NCBI RefSeq assembly: GCF_905475395.1
Contig: NC_058338.1
Coordinates: forward strand, 2,295,001 to 2,359,000
Source of the DNA: Chrysoperla carnea
Taxonomy: Eukaryota; Arthropoda; Insecta; Neuroptera; Chrysopidae
DNA length: 64,000 nucleotides
Reading direction: 5' to 3'
Each line of letters opens with the position of its first letter. The stretch's first letter is position 1. Below are positions 34,201 to 41,302 of the stretch, in pieces. Position numbers and translations under genes: made by a program. The notes beneath the pieces are model-generated. The model worked only from the letters and a program-made list of their open reading frames with translations. It was not told the DNA's origin and made no database searches.

Positions 34201-36669
34201 AGCTGGTGATCGATCACATCCAACACGTGTTAAACGTTTAGCACAAGAAGCTGTCACATTATCAACAAGTTTACCATTAAGTTTTAGTAGTTCAGTGTTT
34301 GTACGTTGTGATACAGACCGCTTGGATGTCATGAAAGTGTTAATAACGGGACCAGCTGATACACCATATGCGAATGGTTGTTTTGAGTTGGATGTTTATT
34401 TTCCACCAGATTATCCACAAGTAAGTCTTAGTTATATAACATTTCAGCTTCAATTCTCTCTGTTTTATGTAGAAATACACAAAACAGATTTGCACATCTT
34501 CTCCAAATTCAGCTAGAGTATTGAAAAATCTTGTATTAAAATTGAACAAGTTTTCAGTAGCTCCCGTATGCTTCAATTTGACAGATATTCACTTTTTGGA
34601 CTTTCATTTTGTCAGCAAAGCATATATTATTTGAAACTGACAATAATCTGACGGACTTACACGGCACACAGTGCATTGCTATCAAAATGTATAAAGTACG
34701 TCGATGAAAAATATCTGAAAATCTGTCATCAGTTTGGAGAATGAATTTTAATAAAACTTTTTTAGGTGTAATTTTTAATTTTTGTTGTTATAGGCGCCAA
34801 TGATGATAAATTTAGAAACGACAGGTCGTCATACAGTCCGTTTTAATCCGAATTTATATAATGATGGTAAAGTATGTTTATCAGTGTTAAATACATGGCA
34901 TGGCCGTCCAGAAGAGAAATGGAATGCACAAACTTCATCCTTTCTACAAGTATTAGTATCCATACAAAGTTTAATTTTAGTACCAGAACCATACTTTAAT
35001 GAACCTGGTTATGAGCGTAGTCGTGGTACTCCCACAGGCACACAAAGTTCATTAGAGTATAATGCTAATATATATCAAGCTACCGTTCGATGGGCAATGT
35101 TGGAACAAATACGTAATCCATCGCCATGTTTTAAACAGGTAAAATATTATTCGAGAGGGACAAAAAGGCTGTGAAGAAGGTATTCTGTATAACATTTATT
35201 TTATTTTTAACAGGTAATTCATACACATTTTTGGTTAAAACGACATGAAATTTCAACTCAAATTGAACGATGGATTACGGAATTGGAAACAATCGCACCA
35301 GAGAAACGTACTTCTAGTGGTGGTACTCGATCATCATCCTCAAGACGTGTACCAGCTGTCAGTGCATTAGCACTTAAGGTAAATATTATATTTTATCGAC
35401 GAATACCTTCATGGACCTACAGTTTGAGTACCTGGCAACGCTATACTAACGTAATAGATCAGAATGTGACATTTAGTTTAGACCCAGGATATTTAAAAAT
35501 AAATATTTAATTTCGAGGTGTAGTCGTAAAGTGTAGAAATAAAGCAATGAACTGTAGATTTTTTGAGCAGTAAGACGGATTGGGATGCGGTTTTTTGTAA
35601 CTAAATATCGTTGAAAATGAGTCTAATTTTGTTACTCAGAGGTTTTTGGGGCCGTTGAATTCGAATATCACAACGCAAATGAACCCCAAAGTATATGATG
35701 AACAGAGCGGGCAGTATACACCTCGTCTCTTGGAATTTTACGCGAATATGTAACATATTTCGTCGAAATTCATTACTCGGGTGGTTTTCTATGTCACTGA
35801 ATACGAATATTACTATGAAAATGGATTCCGAGGAAGCTGGTATCGAAGACGAACGAAAGAGGGGCACCTAGGGACGATATATGTAACATATTCTCGTAAA
35901 ACTTCAAGAGATGAGGCGTATATTGCCAACCCTGAGCACCCAAATTCTCCCGGGTAACAAAATTAGAAACTTCTATCGATATTTAGGCTCTTTTTCTCCA
36001 GTTATTCATTTCTCCCTCATGATTTTTGTTCACATCACCACGAATGCAATAAAACCATATCCCGATCCGTCTTACAGCTCACGAAATCGACAGTTGACCC
36101 GGTTTTAGTGTTTTCTTTCTTCGTCTAGATTTTGTGTGTTTTTTTTGGCCCTTTCGATTAACCTCTCTTGAATTTATTTACTTACAAAAAAAAAAAAAAT
36201 TAAATTTCAGCATCATTATATACAATTATATGAAGAGTTGTCACGATTAAAAACACCAGAAGGTCTTGAAGACCTTGAAGATCATATCAAATCGATACCA
36301 ACAACAGCCTCGTCAGCAACCACAACACCCACATCAACAACACCATCGACCACCACCACAACTCGACAAGATACAACATCATCTTCGACAAAAGTTGTTA
36401 AATCAACGAATGTTGTCGAAACAGAATCAACATTTCCATCATTCCCGTTTGTATATCCAATTGTTAGCACAACCACAGAGACTCCAACGACAGAGGGTGG
36501 TAGTAACAACACTACAACAACAATACCATCAACACAGATAACAAGTACCTCATCATCATCAGCTCCACCTAGTGCTGTCGATACCTATTCCGAAGGATTC
36601 GATGCTACCGACTTAGAAATGGAGGATATGGTATCAAAATTAATGTCGGAAAAGTTTGTGAATGATTAG
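5919..36669 (+). CDS. Bruce: BRUCE/BIRC6: giant BIR-containing E2/E3 ubiquitin ligase, complete, 36 coding exons
   Basis: Anti-apoptotic hybrid ubiquitin-conjugating/ligase protein that targets caspases, IAP antagonists and LC3/ATG8 in animals. Exons: 5919-6093, 7816-7997, 9652-9786, 9990-10231, 10643-11220, 11329-11910, 12238-13008, 13284-13704, 13810-13969, 14040-14213, 15245-15818, 15909-16050, 16853-17218, 17862-18134, 18272-18540, 18629-19116, 19811-22596, 22789-23173, 23410-23862, 23925-24192, 24836-25028, 25111-25637, 25985-26323, 26667-26870, 27123-27527, 27819-29420, 29625-29963, 30143-30718, 30857-31353, 31470-31791, 31896-32205, 33008-33576, 34110-34420, 34794-35138, 35214-35378, 36211-36669. 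All junctions are GT-AG, phases agree, and the sum is 16,587 nt (5,528 aa plus TAG). ATG 5919 is the first in-frame ATG, in good context (aaaATGG). Domains in order: N-terminal beta-propeller with inserted BIR, jelly-roll, armadillo-like helices, second jelly-roll, ubiquitin-like, C-terminal UBC. Length exceeds the roughly 4.85 kaa of human through Asn/Ser/Thr/Gly-rich linkers. Confidence 0.96.
6615..7067 (+). mobile_element. 5'-truncated non-LTR retrotransposon (zinc-knuckle end plus 3' UTR) in BRUCE intron 1
   Basis: Encodes the C-terminus of a Jockey/R1-like ORF2: [19 protein letters not shown], then [20 protein letters not shown] (CCHC-type knuckle: CxxC, H, C) and a stop at 6954-6956. 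A short 3' UTR ends in a CCATA-type tail near 7050-7067. AAGGCCCTTTAAC (6602-6614) and AAGGCTCTTTAAC (7068-7080) flank it as a 12/13 target-site duplication. Same strand as BRUCE. Confidence 0.85.
8091..8855. repeat. 315-bp tandem repeat, about 2.4 copies, BRUCE intron 2
   Basis: TTTTGCTCTATCA recurs at 8091, 8406 and 8722. Each unit contains AACCAAGTATGTAATTCCAC, TAGTCAAATTTAACG, GATATAAGCGACATA, GGCCAAGATATCC and ATGACGTCACTAAAAT. Copies are about 90% alike. Satellite-like; no coding potential. Confidence 0.9.
8890..9100 (-). mobile_element. Degraded non-LTR retrotransposon ORF2 C-terminal fragment, antisense, intron 2
   Basis: Reading the minus strand gives [20 protein letters not shown] followed by [14 protein letters not shown]. 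This resembles the common retrotransposon end in which a KRRRGRP..TWRR motif is followed by a basic helix. Frame is broken and stop codons are present, so it is a relic. The sequence ggtattcattaaatgactcagatactt occurs on both sides in part (near 8859 and 9089), a possible direct repeat of about 27 bp flanking it. Confidence 0.5.
9163..9310 (+). repeat. Dispersed repeat with CCCCGACGCAAAAAGAGGGG end, intron 2
   Basis: Starts near 9170 with the CCCCCGACGC block, then GGGGTGTTATAAGTTTGA, a GTGTGTCTGTGGCATTGTAG segment and CTCCTAAACG. A shorter relative, CCCCCGAACTAAAAAAAGG followed by GTGTTATAAGTTTGACC, lies at 22638-22692 in intron 17. This end is widespread in insect genomes as a short interspersed repeat, as I recall it. 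Confidence 0.6.
9797..9932 (+). repeat. Internally deleted copy of the CCGTCC/CACTTGT repeat, filling intron 3
   Basis: The left-end block TAGTCCCAAGTTTGTAACGC joins almost directly to the right-end block CTATACATGGTATTTCAATA and AACTCAGTCAATTG, ending TTCACTTGT. The central 380 bp or so is missing. The relic makes up most of the 203-bp intron 3 (9787-9989). Confidence 0.75.
10400..10560 (+). repeat. Dispersed repeat shared with 46515-46660, intron 4
   Basis: Blocks ATGAGCTTCAAAAAA, TTTATCACAGATTC, TTATGCAAAAAA, ACCTTACGGCG and CCAAAAAGAAAAC occur in reverse order and complement at 46515-46660. Non-coding. Confidence 0.65.
10643..11220 (+). CDS. Bruce: BRUCE exon 5: BIR domain (aa 245-437)
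   Basis: Carries the single BIR. Zinc ligands C278, C281 (in CFTC), H298 and C305 keep the exact Cx2Cx16Hx6C spacing. Flanking [20 protein letters not shown] and [17 protein letters not shown]-like sequence is nearly identical to BIRC6 of vertebrates, making this the most conserved N-terminal segment. The BIR binds N-terminal IAP-binding motifs of Smac/Reaper-type antagonists and of processed caspases. The last part of the exon resumes the propeller after a Thr/Ser-rich linker. Confidence 0.96.
11329..13704 (+). CDS. Bruce: BRUCE exons 6-8: propeller remainder with acidic and low-complexity linkers (aa 438-1028)
   Basis: Exon 7 holds an acidic run ([17 protein letters not shown]) and then [20 protein letters not shown] and [18 protein letters not shown], aligning with the BIRC6 propeller (LGHLVITTQGGYVKILDLS). 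Exon 8 starts with the diagnostic junction [22 protein letters not shown] and ends in a Gln/Ser/Asn-rich linker. Conserved islands separated by variable linkers are normal for this protein; the linkers are unusually long here. Confidence 0.9.
11911..12237. other. BRUCE intron 6, no clear feature
   Basis: Intron 6. A segment AAATCGATTTCTTTATTC near 12110 resembles GAATCGATTCTTTTATTC near 7655 in intron 1, so part is probably old repeat. Otherwise nothing recognisable. Confidence 0.4.
13060..13190 (-). mobile_element. RNase H relic of a non-LTR retrotransposon, antisense, intron 7
   Basis: On the minus strand, [20 protein letters not shown] then [17 protein letters not shown] matches the RNase H end WVPSHSG..NE..DSL.REGSS of Jockey/R1-type elements and the sister copy at 19640-19740. 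The tract is open but short, clearly a fragment. Confidence 0.7.
13810..19116 (+). CDS. Bruce: BRUCE exons 9-16: first jelly-roll and helical region (aa 1029-1844)
   Basis: Exons 9 and 10 give [19 protein letters not shown] and [19 protein letters not shown], matching the WKLQTDSNSWDEHVFEL block of BIRC6. Exon 11 has [20 protein letters not shown] and [18 protein letters not shown]. Exon 12 has [20 protein letters not shown]. Exons 13-15 give [17 protein letters not shown] and [19 protein letters not shown]. Exon 16 gives [20 protein letters not shown] plus a poly-Ala run of 11. All these blocks have counterparts in the vertebrate protein in the same order. Confidence 0.92.
14540..14960 (-). 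mobile_element. Non-LTR retrotransposon ORF2 C-terminal fragment, antisense, intron 10
   Basis: Minus-strand reading gives [20 protein letters not shown], then [20 protein letters not shown], then [35 protein letters not shown] and stop. This is the familiar C-terminus of endonuclease/reverse-transcriptase elements (LRW.GHV.RM, KRGRPR.RW, W..I.EEAKAH.GL). An in-frame stop near 14825 marks decay. It occupies about 40% of intron 10. Confidence 0.85.
16080..16795 (-). mobile_element. Non-LTR retrotransposon 3' part (RNase H end plus zinc knuckle), antisense, intron 12
   Basis: Minus strand: GHRDIKGN-like tract with [14 protein letters not shown] (RNase H), then an open 156-codon reading ending [51 protein letters not shown] and stop. 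The knuckle CxxC, H, C is intact. Relatives lie at 32250-32910, 33870-34020 and 37125-37262, so one family has seeded several copies here. The copy is 5'-truncated and fills most of intron 12 (16051-16852). Confidence 0.88.
17383..17747 (+). repeat. 365-bp dispersed repeat, BRUCE intron 13
   Basis: Collinear and highly similar over its whole length with 57692-58058: TTTGATGACGTAATATGGG, CATAGACATCTGATTATA, CCCAGCTGTCTACAC, TGGTCTATGACTCATACCG, ATCACGTGATATA and TTCATGATTTATTTCTGAC. No ORF. Class unknown. Confidence 0.88.
19440..19745 (-). mobile_element. RNase H relic of a non-LTR retrotransposon, antisense, intron 16
   Basis: Minus strand from about 19738: [20 protein letters not shown], stop, then frame-shifted [15 protein letters not shown] and [13 protein letters not shown]. 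Same family as 13060-13190 and 47600-48060. Several frameshifts and stops show an old copy. Confidence 0.72.
19811..22596 (+). CDS. Bruce: BRUCE exon 17: central jelly-roll and armadillo-like region (aa 1845-2772), 2.8 kb single exon
   Basis: Begins after a tttgcag acceptor at 19810. An octaproline run ([16 protein letters not shown]) precedes [17 protein letters not shown] (M at aa 1984) and [15 protein letters not shown], a carbohydrate-binding-like jelly-roll nearly identical to BIRC6. Next come [16 protein letters not shown] and helical repeats ([49 protein letters not shown]). It ends with an Asp-rich tail, [10 protein letters not shown] and [16 protein letters not shown]. Confidence 0.95.
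22789..26323 (+). CDS. Bruce: BRUCE exons 18-23: helical scaffold (aa 2773-3494)
   Basis: Exon 18: [19 protein letters not shown]. Exon 19: [15 protein letters not shown] and [18 protein letters not shown]. Exon 20: [19 protein letters not shown] and [18 protein letters not shown]. Exon 21: [20 protein letters not shown]. Exon 22: [20 protein letters not shown]. Exon 23: [20 protein letters not shown] and GWINFAPLG. Each aligns in order with BIRC6, for example GPLDAQVKLLEFTLEQNF and IHNFAPLGTITSSSPTAQP. A TCT/TCA-rich Ser run in exon 18 and Asn/Thr linkers are insect-specific filler. Confidence 0.92.
24193..24835. other. BRUCE intron 20, AT-rich, chance open frame
   Basis: Nothing recognisable. 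The last 400 bases happen to stay open in frame with exon 21 but encode Leu/Ile/Tyr/Lys-rich sequence with no family match. The tttttttag acceptor at 24835 and the VHNYMSK start of exon 21 argue that this is intron. Confidence 0.5.
25700..25840 (+). repeat. Dispersed repeat (ACTTCAAACTTGTACACGCTG family), intron 22
   Basis: ACTTCAAACTTGTACACGC, TGTCAATAAAGCAAATATTG and TTTGAAACTGACAATAACCT recur at 59345-59440 and in part at 34605-34690 (intron 33). The segment ATAACTTCAAACTTGTA is locally duplicated (near 25708 and 25737). Confidence 0.7.
26350..26640 (-). mobile_element. RTE-like non-LTR retrotransposon 3' end, antisense, intron 23
   Basis: Minus strand: [20 protein letters not shown] then [15 protein letters not shown] and [18 protein letters not shown]. 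The RW.DD...AGP.W.R.A.DR..W motif is the C-terminal end of a very common insect endonuclease/reverse-transcriptase family. The 3' end carries (TCAA)n/(ATA)n near 26370-26395. A second copy lies one intron away at 27570-27785. Confidence 0.82.
26667..29420 (+). CDS. Bruce: BRUCE exons 24-26: second jelly-roll, helical core and ubiquitin-like domain (aa 3495-4231)
   Basis: Exons 24-25 form a jelly-roll: [38 protein letters not shown], then [13 protein letters not shown] and [20 protein letters not shown]. Exon 26 (1.6 kb) starts [11 protein letters not shown] and carries the helical core ([37 protein letters not shown]). It ends in [18 protein letters not shown] and [12 protein letters not shown], matching the recently described UBL near BIRC6 ...FRTLHLPVSTTLSDVLDRV. 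Confidence 0.93.
27570..27785 (-). mobile_element. Second copy of the RTE-like 3' end, antisense, intron 25
   Basis: Aligns with 26370-26610 with internal deletions: AATCAATCAATAAGCC, AACTTCCGTCTGTTTTGAA, CTTTTAGAGGATATCTCT, CCATTGTGTTCTATCTCTGG and TTCAATATGGTCCCGCTGTG. It retains the [15 protein letters not shown] coding block. About 90% identical where aligned. Confidence 0.82.
29625..33576 (+). CDS. Bruce: BRUCE exons 27-32: C-terminal helical region (aa 4232-5102)
   Basis: Exon 28: [40 protein letters not shown] and [16 protein letters not shown]. Exon 29: [11 protein letters not shown] and [13 protein letters not shown]. Exon 30: [11 protein letters not shown] and [12 protein letters not shown]. 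Exon 31: [17 protein letters not shown]. Exon 32: [20 protein letters not shown] and [13 protein letters not shown]. All are BIRC6 landmarks in order. Exons 30-32 carry long Asn/Ser/Gly-rich inserts. The exon 32 acceptor directly abuts a dispersed-repeat copy. Confidence 0.94.
32250..32910 (-). mobile_element. Jockey/R1-like retrotransposon RNase H domain fragment, antisense, intron 31
   Basis: Minus strand: [20 protein letters not shown] (the D of YTDGS is the first RNase H acidic residue), [19 protein letters not shown] (second motif), then [20 protein letters not shown] and [12 protein letters not shown]. Same family as 16080-16795. A stop replaces a codon in VYQA*EVMAIH, and the 3' part is rearranged ([13 protein letters not shown]). 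It fills most of intron 31. Confidence 0.85.
32915..33005 (+). repeat. CCGTCC/CACTTGT repeat right-end fragment abutting BRUCE exon 32 acceptor
   Basis: Only the right end is present: TTACATGACGTAAAAAAAAT, CTATACATGGTTTTTCAACA, ATTAACACATTCAATTATTT and TTTTTAACTTGT, ending at 33005. The two following bases, AG (33006-33007), are the splice acceptor of exon 32. In other copies CTTGT is followed by AT, TC, TT or AG, so the AG belongs to the flank while the pyrimidine-rich tract belongs to the repeat. Confidence 0.8.
33870..34020 (+). mobile_element. Short sense-strand fragment of the intron-12 retrotransposon family, intron 32
   Basis: Plus strand reads [41 protein letters not shown], stop, matching [19 protein letters not shown] of the copy at 16080-16795 (opposite orientation). 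Only the last 45 codons and a bit of 3' UTR remain. Confidence 0.8.
34110..36669 (+). CDS. Bruce: BRUCE exons 33-36: UBC (E2) catalytic domain and C-terminus (aa 5103-5528)
   Basis: Exon 33: [39 protein letters not shown] and [13 protein letters not shown]. Exon 34: [20 protein letters not shown], then [19 protein letters not shown]. The active-site cysteine in KVCLS is C5234. Exon 34 continues with [19 protein letters not shown]. Exon 35: [20 protein letters not shown]. Exon 36 encodes [20 protein letters not shown] and a Thr/Ser-rich tail ending in FVND, TAG 36667-36669. The domain is nearly identical to BIRC6 and appears catalytically intact. Confidence 0.97.
34600..34690 (+). repeat. Fragment of the ACTTCAAACTTGT dispersed repeat, intron 33
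   Basis: GTCAGCAAAGCATATATTAT, TTGAAACTGACAATAATCTG and ACGGACTTACACGG match copies at 25700-25840 and 59345-59440. The rest of intron 33 shows nothing. Confidence 0.6.
35560..36090. mobile_element. MITE-like element with long terminal inverted repeats, intron 35
   Basis: The left end GAGCAGTAAGACGGATTGGG near 35568 and CTAATTTTGTTAC near 35622 are mirrored by CCGATCCGTCTTACAGCTC near 36063-36081 and GTAACAAAATTAG near 35956. About 80-130 bp of imperfect inverted arms enclose an interior with GAATATCAC/GAATATTAC and repeated GTAACATATT blocks. No coding capacity. No convincing target duplication found. Confidence 0.65.
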
Positions 36670-36900
36670 ATTTTTTTGTGATTTTATGTTTCCGTGTGTA
36701 TTAAAAAATTAATTTTTGGGGCTGAATTGAGAGCTTAGCCCCGCCGCGGTATTGTTCAATTCCCACACATCATTATTTTTAATGTGTTTTATGTTGTGTG
36801 CGTGTACGCATGTATACACATGCGTGGCGTGTACGCGTCTTGTGTGATTTTAAAATAAATAAAAAAAAAACGATGATAGTCAAGATTTTCTTATGCACAG
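36670..36900 (+). other. Presumed BRUCE 3' UTR with poly(A) signal
   Basis: Follows the TAG at 36667. A GTGTGTACGCATG-rich tract (36795-36842) is followed by AATAAA at 36854-36859 inside AAAATAAATAAAAA, the first canonical polyadenylation signal after the stop. A second candidate lies at about 37016. The actual cleavage site cannot be seen. Confidence 0.5.
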
Positions 36901-37121
36901 AGTAAAAAAAAATTATATTTAGCGAAAAAAATTTAATTAAAAAACCAAAACTGTAACTTTGTAACTATAATAACTACTGTGTGTTCCAGTTAAAACATTA
37001 TTTAATATATTTAAAAATAAACTTTAAATAAGCATTCTTATTTCTTTTGTTTTTGTTTTTGAGAATGACTGACTTTATAAATAATTAAGTATTATATCTG
37101 GTTGAGAAGTTTGAGCCAAAA

Positions 37122-37262
37122 GGTTAGGTTAGAGTGGCTTTCCAGACCATGGGGTCCGTTGTGATACCGTAAATGGGTTGGCCCATCCCCGGCCACTACT
37201 CCATGAACCATTTGCAGCTGTTTAAGAACAGCAGGAGGGCTTTGACGTCGACTGACCTGCAG
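37122..37262 (-). mobile_element. 5'-truncated fragment of the intron-12 retrotransposon family
   Basis: TGGGTTGGCCCATCCC, GGCCACTACTCCATGAACCA and CAGCTGTTTAAGAACAGCAG match the start of 16080-16795 nearly exactly. The match stops at 37258. The 3' flank is AGGTTAGGTTAGAG (minus strand CTAACCTAACCT), a two-unit TTAGG-like tail. Confidence 0.8.
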
Positions 37263-39240
37263 CATTGATGCTCAGTAGAGTTTAGACTTTTTTTTTGAAC
37301 TGAAGCACCAGATGAGCCAGATATAATCCTCTGAGAAATGTTTTAATCGCTAAAATAAACTCTTTTGAAGAACCAGAGAAATTTTGTTTGCTTTTAATTG
37401 TGATTTATAATTATTTTCCCTCAAAATGGAGGAAAATTAATAATTATATTTTTGCTTGATTTTTGTTCCTTTTTTCAAACTTTTCTTTAGAGTATTTCTC
37501 TTTTTTTTTTATAATTGCATAAAAATCACTTTCTAAAAATTTGATATAAAATGACAAAAAAAAATTACATTTTTCTTTAATTTGTAATTCAGAAAGTTGA
37601 AAATACACATGCTATTTGGTCGAAGAAATTACTTACGTATAAAGTTATATGTTTTAGCACGTGTATTTCCAACCTAATAGTTCTTAAGTTAAAAAAAAAA
37701 AATTTTATTATTTAAAAAAAAAATGTTAATAGGTCTAGAGTCATGCATCGAATTTGACAGTCATTTCAGAACGACCGAAAAACTTGATGAGTCAAGGAGA
37801 AGTACATTGGTTATGAAAATTTTAGTGTTTTGTAAAGCTTGTACAATCTTGACAAGAACCATATATCCAGCCATTTTGAAATGATTGACAAATACTACGC
37901 TTGATCCTGGAAAATTTTACAGTGTATTTTCTTGAAAATAGTAAATTTTTGTTATTGTTGTTGACAATTTAGTATTTTAAGTCAGTCAAATTTTATTAAA
38001 TTCACTGTAACCTAGGCAAAAAATTTTCTATTTTCATTGTTTTTTTCTTTTTTTTTTTCATAGAATCCTTTTCAGCACCCCTTCAAAATTTTTATTACAA
38101 TGATCATTTTATATGGAGTGCCTAGAAATCTCCTATAATACAGGATGTATTCGAAAAAGTTATAAAAAAAGCTCATAAAAAACATGGGACTGAAAATGTT
38201 TTCCTTCAGAACTATAGTTGTTTTCGTATCCATGTTTCTTTTTGAGCTTAGTTTGATGTGACGAATAAATCCCTATAATTATAGACACATATTTTTATAC
38301 ACCCTGTATATACTGAATGTTCAACGTTCGATTGAAACTAATAATGATTTAGTTCACTAAACGAATACCATACTATTATTCGCGTCATTCAAGAACTTGT
38401 TTCCCTACGTTGACCTGGAGGAATTTTTACACAGAGTGTTTGAAAATAATGATGCATTTAATGAATTTTTGGAAGACGTCGTCGAACATACCTCCTTTAT
38501 TTGAAAAAAAATTAAATAAGTTAATTTATTTTTAGAAATGTGGGGCGCTAAACTTTATACAGATGTCTCAGAATAAATTTTCTTAGTCACTTTTTGATTT
38601 GAAAGTATTTAAAAAGTATTCCAATTGTAAATGCAAGTTTCAAAAGGGAGAGAGGCTAATTATAAATGTATTAGGACAATTTCAAAGCATTCAAAGATTG
38701 TTGCCCTTCTCTTTCTTACTAAATAGAGTTTTATATGTAATCTCTATGGCGATACCGTACAATGACGTCCCTTTTAAAGTATCTTCAACTCTGCTTAATT
38801 AGAAGTTTTTACTTTTTAGTCCGTGCAATGAGAATTCTTCACGTGAAGTGATTAAAAAAATTTATTCGTCACCCCCATTACGTAATTCGGCCTATTATGT
38901 CAGTGTATCTCTAAAACTTGCACTTTTTTTTTAAATTAAGTCAAATTGAGTGAAACAAAATTTCTTACTTGCGGGAAATCGGATAAAAATAGATTTATGA
39001 AAATGAAAATTTCTTTTTCTGACTCCATTGGGTTTTAGACTTTTTCTCTCCGTTTAGAAGGAACAAAACGATAACTAAGAATCGTTATTCTGAAACATTC
39101 TATATAAATAATTAATTATAATATGCAAATTTTTGTGATATGTTTTTTCGGCTTTGTAAAAAGTATAAAAAATTTAATAAATTAAAAAAAAGTATGCAGC
39201 AAATAATAAAAAAAAACCTCTTAAATAAATTTGTTGTGTG
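37263..39240. other. Intergenic, no recognised feature
   Basis: AT-rich sequence with many A/T runs. A stretch at 38140-38230 (ATACAGGATGTATTCG) and ATACACCCTGTATATA near 38318 look like ends of old dispersed repeats. No open frame resembles a gene. Confidence 0.5.
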
Positions 39241-39555
39241 CAGTGGCGGATTTAAAAGGTAAAGCCTAGGAGAGCAATTCCTATCAGGTCCCCCCGGTGG
39301 TAAAAATTTACGGTTAAATGATGCCGTTTATAGTATTCCAACCCGACCCTTTGGTGTTCCAACCGGTCTTTCATTTTTCATGCCAACGTTTTTTTTCATT
39401 TAGATCATCGTGCCAATTGAGACTTTTGATCCGAATCCTACAATTATCCTTAGTAAAAAAAAAGTTTATTTCTGTTAAAGAGGGCGGTGTTTGTCTGCAT
39501 AGTCCGGGGCCCTAAGAACAATTGTTCGTTTGGCGTCCACTTAAATCGGCCACTG
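39241..39555. mobile_element. hAT-like MITE, 315 bp
   Basis: Begins CAGTGGCGGATTTAAA and ends TTTAAATCGG-like TTAAATCGGCCACTG, giving imperfect terminal inverted repeats of about 15 bp whose CAGTGGCGG start is typical of hAT elements. Interior is non-coding. Expected 8-bp duplications (GTTGTGTG left, TGTGTATA right) do not match well, so they have probably decayed or the boundaries are off by a few bases. Confidence 0.6.
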
Positions 39556-40596
39556 TGTGTATATATATATACTTTTAAGTGTATTATATTTATAAAAAAA
39601 TAAAGAATAAAAATATTAAAATTAAATAAATTATAAAACATAATTTAAAAAAAAATATTTTTCTGTAATATATAATTAATTTTTTTCGTTTCTTTTTGTT
39701 TATGATTTATTATACGGGGATGAGTAAAAAGTCACTATTCATTTGTAACACGTTAATTCATGTTTTTTCTGGTTAGCGATTTTTGGCTCAACCCTTATTT
39801 CTCTTTCAATTTATTATAAAAATTTTCTTTATATATTTTTCTTTTTTTTAAATAAATAAGACCATAAATAATAGAAAATATTATATTCAATAAATTTATT
39901 ACAAAAAATACTTAATAACAGTTGTTTATTTTTTATACCCGACTCAAGCTCGTACGCAGGGATCATCCAGGAAGGAGTTCAAACTTTTGTTGATTGGTCA
40001 TAAAGTCAAGAAAAATAAGAAACTTTTCTTTTGAGTTTCAATAAGTTAATTCTGCGAGCCACAGAAAAAAGCGTGGCTAAACCGTTTAGCTAATCTTCAG
40101 AATCTTCAGACATTGTTGATTATTTTTTAAGACGATGCGAAGTTGAAATTGAGCGTTCATTTGCCGCTGTTGTCACAGGTAAAATTGCAAGAACGCGAAA
40201 CATTTGTTAGACATGCGGAAACGCATCTTCATTACAAATATCATGGCAAGCATGGTGAGCAAACTGGCAAAAGCCGTCACGTAACAAAATGAGATAGGGG
40301 CTATTCATTATATATATAAGCAAATTTTTTTTAACGATTATTGATTGCTTCGTAAGGAACTTCGTTCCTAATGGGGGTATCCGAAATCTTTTTTTTTTCG
40401 ACGCATGCTCTCAGTTCATAAAAATACTTCATACTTAAAGAAGAGAAACATCTAGTATCGAGTTGTCTCATTTTACGCTCATCCCTTCGTCAACTTGAAA
40501 AGAGTTTATGATCTTCTGGCTGAAATGGGGCCCCGAGAATTGTTCCCTGACATGGTTAATCAGGTCCTGTTCAAAATCATAAAAATATAAAAATCT

Positions 40597-40620
40597 TAAT
40601 AATAATAATAATAATAATAA
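40597..40620. repeat. (ATA)n microsatellite
   Basis: Eight ATA/AAT units. Confidence 0.9.
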
Positions 40621-41302
40621 GCATCTAATGGGGGGAGCGTGGTAAATTATGGCCTTATTGATGGAGCTTTGCTGCTCAAGATCTTCTTTTTTTATATTTG
40701 CTGACAAAAAGCAAGACAAGATAATTTTGACTGCCATCTGCTGTACTAGTTACTTGGTGTAGGTTGGTAGGTAGGTAGTTTACAACGAACAGGAGTAGAC
40801 ACTGAAACTAGAGTGTAATGCAAACACTTAGGATGGCATTAACAAATAATATATAAACCGATTTATTGACCTCTTTTAAAGAGTACACTACTGTACACAC
40901 TACACTATACCAATCAGAGCTGAGAGCACCAGAGTACGAGTACGACCGTACCAGAGTACCTACTGCATTCATCAATTCAACATTAGTGAGCTGGTGGTCA
41001 AATCTATTTTATGATTTTTAGGTAGATTTTCTCCGAAAATTTAGACGTATGTATGCGTTAAATCGAAGATCAGGTAGCGGAGTGATTGAAAGTTTTACGC
41101 ACCTCGTCAGCGTCTTAAAATTGAGCTAGAGGGTTGAAAATGTCTTACACGGAGAAAGTAATAATTTCATTCTTGTTAGTGTAATGATATTTGGATTTTT
41201 GAAATCATGGAATTAGTATTTTTGGCCATTGTACTTACCATTTTTAAGGCAAATAAAAATATTCAAATCAGATAAATCCAGCCAACTGGTTAAAACAAGA
41301 AG

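Noticed and set aside
37124-37134. GGTTAGGTTAG as a telomeric TTAGG tract
   Set aside because: Only two units, at the 3' edge of a retrotransposon fragment; best read as its tail.
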